This document shows, one piece after another, positions 28,288-34,893 of a stretch of DNA of 64,000 nt. Position numbers and translations under genes: made by a program. The stretch is from Flavobacteriales bacterium (GTDB lineage: Bacteria > Bacteroidota > Bacteroidia > Flavobacteriales_F > PHOS-HE28), in contig JADKFY010000023.1 in NCBI GenBank assembly GCA_016717305.1, positions 1 to 64,000 on the forward strand. Reading direction: 5' to 3'. Below the pieces are notes generated by a model. It was not told the origin of the DNA and ran no database searches. It saw only the letters and a program-made list of their open reading frames with translations. Numbering within the stretch: the first letter of the stretch is position 1; every line of letters starts with the position of its first letter.

Positions 28288-29579
28288 CGACGGCTGGTCA
28301 TGCGCTCCGCGAAGATGGCGACACCGATACAAATGGTGGTGAAGACCAAAAGTGGTACCAAGAACGGCCAGAGATCAGCGATGCTGCCGTCGCGCAGCAA
28401 CACCACGTTGTACGCCTCCATGGACCAGTTGAGCGGGGAGAGCTTGCCGAACATGCGCATGGCATCGGGCATGAGGTACAACGGCACCCAAATTCCACCG
28501 ATCGCAGCCAGGATCACCACGGAAATGGAACCGAAAACAGCGGATCGTTGCTGGGTCATGGAAAAGGAACCGACCAATACGCCGAATGCGGTCCCAGCTC
28601 CACCAACGGCCAATGTTACGAGCAACAGCATGGCCCAATTGATCCCGTTCAGGTCCAATGCGGCCAAGCCCAAGAACGGCATCAGGAAAACACCGATCGT
28701 GAAGAGCAGGGCTGCTTGCGAAACGCACACCATTAGAAATGCGATCATGCGACCTGCTATGCGTTCCGCCGCACCACCGGGCATGGTCAGCAGCCGCACC
28801 ATGCAACCGGAGTCCCGTTCCTTCACCATGTTCCCGGCCAAGAGCACCACACTGAAGAACATGGCGAAAATGGTCCATGCGGGCACGTTGTGTTGCGTAC
28901 TATCGGCCGCAACGCGCGTACCACTAAGCTCTGACCCTGCCATTTCCTGACGCACACCGATGAAAGGCTCCTGCACCTTGAACGGTTCCAGTTCCTTACC
29001 TGTTAGCACTTCCAGTTGAGTTGTCATATCGGCCAGAAGCCGATCGGCACTAAGGCTTGCGAGAATGCGCCCCAGTTGGCTCGTGACCAGTTCACGAAAG
29101 GCCTTTTTCACCACCGGGTCCACCAATACTTTTACGAATGCGCTGTCTTGGTGGGGAGCAGCGTGGGTATCGCCTTCGTTGGCTGGATCGAAGAACTTCG
29201 TAACAACGCTTTGTGAACCTATCCGCATGACCTCGCTTGCACCCATGGGCACCACGATCCCTACTTGGTAATCGCCACTGCGCACCAAGTTCTGGAAAAC
29301 ACTGTCGTTCATGGTCCCATCGGCGCTGACATCAGTTAGCACGAATGGTCCGGCTTTTTCCAATCCGTCCTTGATGCTGCCACCAACGGAGCCACCGTCC
29401 AGATCACGGAAGAGCACATGCACCTGTTGTTCAGAAAAGTCTCGGAATGGCGCATCCTGGACCAAGGCCATGATACACACCAGGCACACGGGCATCAAGA
29501 ACAGCAAGGCAAGACCTCCGCGATCGCGCACGAGCATCAGCAGTTCCTTGTTGATATGGGCCAGAATGCGCGTTAGCAT
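28284..29579 (-). CDS. ABC-2 type transporter permease
   Basis: 431 residues. Short N-terminal cytoplasmic part, first TM at about residues 24-42 (LALLFLMPVCLVCIMALV), a large extracytoplasmic loop of about 190 residues, and five TM helices in the C-terminal half (AMFFSVVLLAGNMV; FLMVCVSQAALLFTIGVFLM; WAMLLLVTLAVGGAGTAF; VFGSISVVILAAIGGIWVPL; LWPFLVPLLVFTTICIGVAI). This matches ABC2_membrane_3 exporters. It probably moves the aryl/alkyl-resorcinol product or a precursor to the outer membrane together with the ATPase encoded 106 bp upstream. Coupled to the KS gene by ATGA overlap. Confidence 0.9.
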   Translation of the reverse strand: MLTRILAHINKELLMLVRDRGGLALLFLMPVCLVCIMALVQDAPFRDFSEQQVHVLFRDLDGGSVGGSIKDGLEKAGPFVLTDVSADGTMNDSVFQNLVRSGDYQVGIVVPMGASEVMRIGSQSVVTKFFDPANEGDTHAAPHQDSAFVKVLVDPVVKKAFRELVTSQLGRILASLSADRLLADMTTQLEVLTGKELEPFKVQEPFIGVRQEMAGSELSGTRVAADSTQHNVPAWTIFAMFFSVVLLAGNMVKERDSGCMVRLLTMPGGAAERIAGRMIAFLMVCVSQAALLFTIGVFLMPFLGLAALDLNGINWAMLLLVTLAVGGAGTAFGVLVGSFSMTQQRSAVFGSISVVILAAIGGIWVPLYLMPDAMRMFGKLSPLNWSMEAYNVVLLRDGSIADLWPFLVPLLVFTTICIGVAIFAERMTSRR

Positions 29580-29644
29580 GTCAAGCTAAGTTCTCGGGCA
29601 CTCGGTCCTGATATCCCGTTACCTGGGATTTCGGCTGTGTCTCA

Positions 29645-29681
29645 ACTCGTGACTTGTGTCTTGTATCTTGGATCTTCATCC
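29645..29681. repeat. Degenerate short tandem (tgtcttgtatctt type) between the ABC genes
   Basis: The 106-bp gap between permease and ATPase contains an imperfect run of about 7-9-base units (acttgtgtcttgtatcttgg, then atcttcatc). No gene or clear hairpin is seen in it. Confidence 0.4.
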
Positions 29682-29685
29682 TCCA

Positions 29686-30432
29686 CTACCGATCCCTGAA
29701 TTCTTTCCCGGTAAGCCCGAGGAAATAGGCCTCCAATCGATCTGCACCACCTTTTGCTCCCGGATCTTCCACTTCTCCGATCACCTTTCCGTGGTCGACG
29801 ATCACAACACGCGAGCAAAGTCGTTCGGCCTCTTCCAAGTGATGTGAAGTATAGACAATGGTGATGCCTGACTGATTGATGCTCTCCAGCAAGGTCCAGA
29901 TCGCAGTGCGCGATTGCACATCAATGCCCACGGTAGGTTCGTCCAGGAAAAGGATCGCGGGTTCGTGTAAAAGTGCGGTCACCAAATTCAAACGACGTTG
30001 CATGCCACCTGACCACGTGCCGACCAGTTCATTGGCACGCTCGTTCAAACCAACACCCTCCAGCAATTGTTCGCCGCGGTCGGTTATCTCGGAGGCCTTC
30101 AACCCATGCAACTTGCCGAAGAAGGCGAGGTTCTCGCGTGCGGTGAGCATTTCGTAGAGCGCAATGTTCTGCGGCACCAGTCCTATGGAGGCATGGACCT
30201 GATCAGGCTCTTCGGCCACATCAAACCCTTGCACATGGACCGTACCGGCATCGGCCTTTCGCACTCCGGTAATGATGGAGATCAACGAGGTCTTTCCCGC
30301 GCCATTCGGTCCCAGCAGACCAAGGAATTCACCGGGATGGACATCCAGATCGATCCCATCCAAGGCTTTGCCGGCGCCCCGTTTGTATTCCTTGACCAAT
30401 CCACGCACACGGATGTCCATGTTGCCTTCCAT
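29686..30432 (-). CDS. ABC transporter ATP-binding protein
   Basis: 248 residues from 30432 (244 if the ATG at 30420 is used). Walker A GPNGAGKT, Q-loop LVPQNIALYE, signature WSGGMQRRLN, Walker B ILFLDEP, H-loop YTSHHLEEAERL. This is the energising subunit for the ABC-2 permease encoded next. It starts 3 bases after the stop of the BtrH-like gene, so it is part of the same operon. Confidence 0.95.
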   Translation of the reverse strand: MEGNMDIRVRGLVKEYKRGAGKALDGIDLDVHPGEFLGLLGPNGAGKTSLISIITGVRKADAGTVHVQGFDVAEEPDQVHASIGLVPQNIALYEMLTARENLAFFGKLHGLKASEITDRGEQLLEGVGLNERANELVGTWSGGMQRRLNLVTALLHEPAILFLDEPTVGIDVQSRTAIWTLLESINQSGITIVYTSHHLEEAERLCSRVVIVDHGKVIGEVEDPGAKGGADRLEAYFLGLTGKEFRDR

Positions 30433-30435
30433 GGT

Positions 30436-31449
30436 TCAACTCGTACGGGCCAGATCCTTGAAGAAACGTTGTTCCATGACCCCGATGGCAACCAAGCGAT
30501 CGGCGAGCGTTGCGAATGAACTGCCTGCTTCGGAGCGGCCCTTCACCATGCGGCCTGCTTCGAACGCGCACTCACGCCATTGATCACCGATGGCCGTCAT
30601 CTCCTTGGCCTTTTCGCGCAATTCCGGACGGTCCAACAGGGTTGCAGCTTCTTGCAGGAAAGCGGCGAACATGAAGCGGAACCCAGCACCTCCAGTACCG
30701 ATCTCTTCTTGCATGCGGATCAGATTGCCCAGATACAGCAACGCACGACGATCTCCCAGTTTCTCTTGGTATTTCCGCAGCTTACCGGCCAAGTAGGGGA
30801 TGCCTTTGGAGCCGAACATCGGCAGCGGTGTATTGGCCATATCGCGGGCTACGCGGCGTAGGCCCTTGGCAGCAGCTTTCTTCAGATCGGCATCGGTGGG
30901 CACTTTCACTGGGTAATACATACGGCCGTTGGTATTCGGCGTACCCTTTGCGAAACGTGCGCGGATCAATGCGGTGCGGTGGATCGTGGTGGTGCCGTCC
31001 ATGACAGGATCGCTCACGAGATACTCATCGCCCTTGCGCCCGAAGACCACGATGTTGTGCGCATTGAAATGGAAGCGGTATGCTTTCGGCAAGTAGGGCA
31101 GGTAGAACACGCTGGTGAGCATGCCCACAGGTAGTCCTTGGTCCAGCACCTTGTCCAGTTCGCGCATGGCCTGATCCTGATCGCGAAAGGACATCCGTTT
31201 CATTTCCACCCCGATGTTGCGGCTGAAGCGCTTGAAAATGTGCCCAGGCAAGATGCGGTAGGAGGTTACTGGAATGCCGTTCAGTTTCAAAAAAGGCATG
31301 TGGCTATAGAACAGACCGGAACCGATCCCGAAGGCCATGGGTTCGCTCACGCGCAAGCCATGGAAGCGCATGAGGTTGGAGATCACGCCGGTCTCGCAGT
31401 GCGCGGATTGTTGGTGATCGAAAGGCACGACGATCTCTTTCTCGCTCAT
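30436..31449 (-). CDS. BtrH N-terminal domain acyltransferase-like protein
   Basis: 337 residues. The N-terminal 140 residues carry the BtrH/C39-like fold: HQQSAHCETGVISNLMRFHG with the putative nucleophilic Cys at about residue 18, and FNAHNIVVFGRKGDEYLVSD with the His. The C-terminal half is helical (DUF4872-like). BtrH moves an acyl group from an acyl carrier protein to an amine in butirosin biosynthesis; relatives occur in flexirubin-type clusters, where they may transfer or release an ACP-bound acyl chain. It overlaps the upstream small gene by 4 bases. Confidence 0.82.
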   Translation of the reverse strand: MSEKEIVVPFDHQQSAHCETGVISNLMRFHGLRVSEPMAFGIGSGLFYSHMPFLKLNGIPVTSYRILPGHIFKRFSRNIGVEMKRMSFRDQDQAMRELDKVLDQGLPVGMLTSVFYLPYLPKAYRFHFNAHNIVVFGRKGDEYLVSDPVMDGTTTIHRTALIRARFAKGTPNTNGRMYYPVKVPTDADLKKAAAKGLRRVARDMANTPLPMFGSKGIPYLAGKLRKYQEKLGDRRALLYLGNLIRMQEEIGTGGAGFRFMFAAFLQEAATLLDRPELREKAKEMTAIGDQWRECAFEAGRMVKGRSEAGSSFATLADRLVAIGVMEQRFFKDLARTS

Positions 31450-31847
31450 TCGGGCAACTTCTTCAACTCCTCAACAGTGATCATCAATGCGTCTGCGTAG
31501 CGTTGTAGAAGGGCATTGTTCAAGGCCACGAATTCGCTGGGCTGCAAATGCTTCTTCACGGTGCGTGCAGGAAGGTTCATATGCTGGGCCAACAAGGCGG
31601 GGTCCATCATGTTCACTTCCATGTGGTAGGCCAAGGTGCTGCTTTCACCCGCCTGAACTTTCTTCTTGGCATCAGCCACGTTCTCGTGTACAACATCCCA
31701 TGCCTGCTCCAATGCCACGTTCTCCGGTTCCCAACCCACGCTGGGCACCACAACGTAATCGCCATTCTCATTAACGGCATACTTCACCACCTTGAACTTG
31801 CCTTCCAGTATGTTGGCATCGTCCTGTGGTACATCTTCCTTTTTCAT
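31446..31847 (-). CDS. Conserved small protein of the dar/flexirubin-type locus
   Basis: 133 residues from ATG 31847; a longer form would need a TTG start at 31871. No named domain is recognised. The N-terminal half has beta strands (GKFKVVKYAVNENGDYVVVP), then a helical part with LLAQHMNLPARTVKKHLQPS and YADALMITVEELKKLPE. This second half resembles an XRE-type helix-turn-helix tail, so a small regulator or a scaffold is possible. It has no signal peptide. It is the first gene of the run 31847 to 26024 and is coupled to BtrH by ATGA, so it may control that run. Confidence 0.65.
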   Translation of the reverse strand: MKKEDVPQDDANILEGKFKVVKYAVNENGDYVVVPSVGWEPENVALEQAWDVVHENVADAKKKVQAGESSTLAYHMEVNMMDPALLAQHMNLPARTVKKHLQPSEFVALNNALLQRYADALMITVEELKKLPE

Positions 31848-31881
31848 GGGATCAAATTGGTAGGAACACAAAGGTATTGTA

Positions 31882-32031
31882 GATCAACGCAGAGGCGCGG
31901 AGGAGCAGAGGTTCCAGAGTTGAAGGCCACTAGCCGGTTGGACATTCGATGCCTTGTAACACTCAAGACTCGAAGAAGAAATACGCGCACCCCTCCACGT
32001 TCCTCAAAAACTCTGCGCCTCTGCGTTGATC
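31882..32031. repeat. Interspersed inverted-repeat element between dar genes
   Basis: Left arm 31882-31902 and right arm 32011-32031 are inverted copies (gatcaacgcagaggcgc shared perfectly, then three of the next four bases) separated by 108 bases. It fills the gap between the darB stop and the 133-residue gene. The element is too short for an IS and encodes nothing. It resembles REP/MITE-like Bacteroidota intergenic repeats. Confidence 0.6.
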
Positions 32032-32036
32032 TTCCC

Positions 32037-33167
32037 TCAAACCACTTTCAGCAACGCAAATCCCAGACTGAAGCGTGCACTTTCAGGCACCATCAACAAG
32101 AGCCGTTGTCCCTTCCTCACCTTGCCCGTTGCGATCAAGTCACGGAGCATCAGGTAGATCGAGGCGGAAGCCACGTTGCCCACTTCGGGGAGGTTCAGGT
32201 ACCAGCGATCGTACGGCACGTGGATGTTCCGTGACACCAATTCCTCCTGGATCTTATCGCGGAAGAACATGGACGAGAGGTGGGGCATGAAATGGTCCAC
32301 CGTATCGATGTCGATCTTCTTTTCTTCCAACACTTCGGCCAACCATTTCACGGCGAATTGGCACATGTGCTTACCGAGCAGGCGGGTATCCTGCTTCATG
32401 CTCATGATCGCGTTCGGCGCCAATTCCTCTGCGGAATAGGTCTTCCATCCACGGAAGTTCCCTTCGGCATCTTTTTCACCGCCGAAGTACATGCAGGTCT
32501 CCAACTCATGTGCGAACGATTTGGAGACGACCCATTCCACCTGAAGGTCGAATTCGCCGCGGGGTTTGTTCTCCAGCAACATCGCGCCGGACCCGTCGCT
32601 GAGCATCCAACGAAGGAACTCCTTTTCGAACGCGATCATGGGGTTGGCCTCCAACTGCCCGATCCGCTCCGCCTCGCTCTCAAAATTGCGCGATAACATC
32701 ATGGGTGAAAGCAGTTCCGAACCCACTGCAACAGCATTCCGTGAATTGCCGGAAGCCACGCTCATGTATGCGTACTTCAGTGCTCCCATCCCGGCACAGC
32801 ATGCACCGCTTGGCGAGATGATCTCCATGGGATGCGGCATGTAACCATGTACTTGCGACGCATGTGAGGGCATGAATTGGTCAGGCGAAGAAGTGCCAGC
32901 GGCCAAGACTTCAAAATCCTTCAACTCTATGCCGTTCCCGGCCAGTGCTTTCACGGATTCAAAAGCGATCTGCGCGTTCGTGTGGGTAAGCTTTCCGCCC
33001 TTTTCCATGGCGTAATAGCGTTGCTTGATACCGTTGTTGCGCAACACCAAGCGACGAGCCCGTGACGGTTCACCATTGATGTACCCCAAGTATTCCTCCA
33101 TCTCATCGTTTGAGATAGGCTCATTTGGAAGAAAGCCCGATACACGCGTAACGAAAACGTCTTGCAT
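32037..33167 (-). CDS. darB: Beta-ketoacyl-ACP synthase III-like, dialkylresorcinol ketosynthase DarB
   Basis: 376 residues from ATG 33167 (MQDVFVTRVSGFLPN). FabH-type active site: SGACCAGMGALKYAYMSV (Cys), DHFMPHLSSMFFRD (His), and LPEVGNVASASIYLML (Asn). DarB condenses two chain precursors (beta-ketoacyl and alpha,beta-unsaturated acyl) to a cyclohexanedione, which DarA aromatises in dialkylresorcinol biosynthesis. Assignment to DarB over primary FabH rests on the length (376 against about 320) and on the adjacent darA upstream (stop at 33276), in the same orientation as in known dar loci. Confidence 0.85.
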   Translation of the reverse strand: MQDVFVTRVSGFLPNEPISNDEMEEYLGYINGEPSRARRLVLRNNGIKQRYYAMEKGGKLTHTNAQIAFESVKALAGNGIELKDFEVLAAGTSSPDQFMPSHASQVHGYMPHPMEIISPSGACCAGMGALKYAYMSVASGNSRNAVAVGSELLSPMMLSRNFESEAERIGQLEANPMIAFEKEFLRWMLSDGSGAMLLENKPRGEFDLQVEWVVSKSFAHELETCMYFGGEKDAEGNFRGWKTYSAEELAPNAIMSMKQDTRLLGKHMCQFAVKWLAEVLEEKKIDIDTVDHFMPHLSSMFFRDKIQEELVSRNIHVPYDRWYLNLPEVGNVASASIYLMLRDLIATGKVRKGQRLLLMVPESARFSLGFALLKVV

Positions 33168-33227
33168 ATTGCTGATCGTGAATAAGTTGCCCCCCAAGCC
33201 CCGAAACAAGCGCCGTTCACGGGGTAG

Positions 33228-33235
33228 CAAAAATA
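33228..33235 (-). promoter_or_regulatory. Candidate Bacteroidota -7 box upstream of darB
   Basis: Minus-strand TATTTTTG fits the Bacteroidota -7 consensus TAnnTTTG and lies 61 bases upstream of the darB ATG. No good -33 TTG is seen at the expected distance, so this is weak. Confidence 0.28.
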
Positions 33236-33275
33236 CGTGTTCTAAATTTCTTCTGAAGGTCCAGCTAATACACCT

Positions 33276-34175
33276 TCAGTAGCGCAATAGTTCATCCACC
33301 TCGCGTTGGATCGCTTTTCGCTTGATCAAAGAGACCAAGAACGTGGTTAAGGCAGTGATCGGAGAAAGGATGAAGGCCCCGATCGGCAGGGCCACGGACA
33401 AGATGGCAACACGCTTTTGTCTACTGCCTGGATCGCGATCCACCTTGGCCAGAATGAAGGAGCGGTATTTCCCGAAAAGCACAAGCGCACGTTTTTCGAG
33501 CACCAGCAGCTCGGGTTTGATCTGGGCAGAACCCAGTTCCAGGATCTTGGCGTTGAACCAGGCCCAATTCCCGCTGTTCAAGTGGTCCAGGATCGGTCCT
33601 GCGAACTTGGCATTGGCAGCGATATCGGCTTCGCGGATCCCCGCCGGTGGGAACAGGGAAAACGCTTCCTTCTTACCCCAGAACATCCAACGGATGATCG
33701 TGACCAGGCTGACCAGGTTGGAGCTGCGGTCCTCGGACACGATGTTGCCCACTGGTGTGCCACCGAGGGCAGTGATCATGGCCCGTACCTTCTGCTGGGC
33801 ATGCACCCACATGTTGCGCACACCGAGCACGGTGAGCACGGGTGTGTCCCGGAAGAGTGCCGGATCAGCTTGCTTCAAGAATGAATTGAAAGGTATCGAA
33901 GGATTGAGGAACCACACGGTGTACCCAAGGATGATGAGGTCATACTTCGCACTTGGTGCTGTGTCCGGTCGCAACGGAACAGGATCACCGTTCACGCTTT
34001 CCGGAAAGGCACCGAAGAAGCCCATGCGCGTCCATGGAAAAGGGTAGGGGGTAACCGGCACGATCGGGAGTTGGTCCACCTGCACACCTGCCGCGATCAA
34101 TGGGGCACATAAGGCCTCCAGCACCTTGGTGAGTTGGCCGGTTTGCGAGTAATGGACGACAAGGACTTTCTTCAT
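33276..34175 (-). CDS. darA: Dialkylresorcinol condensing enzyme DarA
   Basis: 299 residues from ATG 34175. Flavodoxin-like N-terminus (MKKVLVVHYSQTGQLTKVLE), conserved central block (DLIILGYTVWFLNPSIPFNS, RNMWVHAQQKVRAMI) and C-terminal hydrophobic segment (VAILSVALPIGAFILSPITA) that suggests membrane association. The whole-length pattern matches the DarA family, which aromatises the DarB product to a 2,5-dialkylresorcinol. It lies 108 bp upstream of darB on the same strand. Another flavodoxin family is the main alternative, but darB next to it argues against that. Confidence 0.83.
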   Translation of the reverse strand: MKKVLVVHYSQTGQLTKVLEALCAPLIAAGVQVDQLPIVPVTPYPFPWTRMGFFGAFPESVNGDPVPLRPDTAPSAKYDLIILGYTVWFLNPSIPFNSFLKQADPALFRDTPVLTVLGVRNMWVHAQQKVRAMITALGGTPVGNIVSEDRSSNLVSLVTIIRWMFWGKKEAFSLFPPAGIREADIAANAKFAGPILDHLNSGNWAWFNAKILELGSAQIKPELLVLEKRALVLFGKYRSFILAKVDRDPGSRQKRVAILSVALPIGAFILSPITALTTFLVSLIKRKAIQREVDELLRY

Positions 34176-34219
34176 ACAGTGCGGAAGAGTGTCATGTTGA
34201 ATGGTCAAGTATCAACGAG

Positions 34220-34573
34220 CTAGCCACCGACCGGGCCTCTGTTCGTTATAACAAGTAAGGTAGCCTCCTTGTCGCTTACGAATATTCGGATCTGTTCCTT
34301 GTTGGTGTCAAGGATCTCCATCCATTCTCTGGTGGTCCGGTTACCCAATGCTAAATGGATAACCTTCGGCGGTGCACCATTCAGCGTGCATAATTCAACG
34401 AAGTCATCGTCTTGGGTCAAGAGGATGAAAGCACCCTTCTTTGCCCGCTCCCAGATAGTCGCATCAGGTTCCTCCGAGAGGTCCAATTGTTTTACGTGCT
34501 GCGTACCTGGATAGTCCTTTTGGAGACGCACGACCAGCTTGTCCGAGAGGTTCTCGTCGATCAAGAACTTCAC
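34220..34573 (-). CDS. DUF5615 PIN-like toxin of a DUF433/DUF5615 pair
   Basis: 117 residues, GTG start at 34573 overlapping the antitoxin stop (GTGA). MKFLIDENLSDKLVVRLQKD carries the first acidic residue of the PIN-like fold, and DATIWERAKKGAFILLTQDD the second cluster. DUF5615 proteins are short PIN-superfamily nuclease-like proteins thought to act as RNA-cleaving toxins. The catalytic acids (D in LIDEN, DDD in TQDDD) are intact, so the toxin looks functional. Confidence 0.87.
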   Translation of the reverse strand: MKFLIDENLSDKLVVRLQKDYPGTQHVKQLDLSEEPDATIWERAKKGAFILLTQDDDFVELCTLNGAPPKVIHLALGNRTTREWMEILDTNKEQIRIFVSDKEATLLVITNRGPVGG

Positions 34574-34800
34574 GCGGCAGAAGGAATGATCGATGTGAAG
34601 CGCTCCCGGTCAGCGGCATAGGCCAAACACGCGCGAATGTCCAGCTCGGTCAGTTCGTCGAAGTCCTCCAAGACCTGTGGAATGGTCATGCCCGAAGCCA
34701 AATAGCCGAGCACGTCACCAACCGTGATGCGCATGTTCCGGATGCATGGTTTTCCGCTGCGTTTACCCGGTTCAATAGTTATGATGGAGCGATAGTCCAT
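34570..34800 (-). CDS. DUF433 antitoxin
   Basis: 76 residues from ATG 34800. The DUF433 signature is clear: GKRSGKPCIRNMRITVGDVL then YLASGMTIPQVLEDFDELTE and DIRACLAYAADRE. This family is a MerR/HTH-like antitoxin almost always encoded just before a DUF5615 toxin, as here. The antitoxin is first in the pair and is coupled to the toxin by a 4-base overlap. The pair sits alone between darA and the TonB receptor. Confidence 0.9.
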   Translation of the reverse strand: MDYRSIITIEPGKRSGKPCIRNMRITVGDVLGYLASGMTIPQVLEDFDELTELDIRACLAYAADRERFTSIIPSAA

Positions 34801-34893
34801 GGGTCGAAATGTGTTGACGAAGTTACACAGCAACTCTTACATGGCCCCACTCCAGGCCGAGACGGACGACTCACTTCCTCACCTTCTTTCGAC

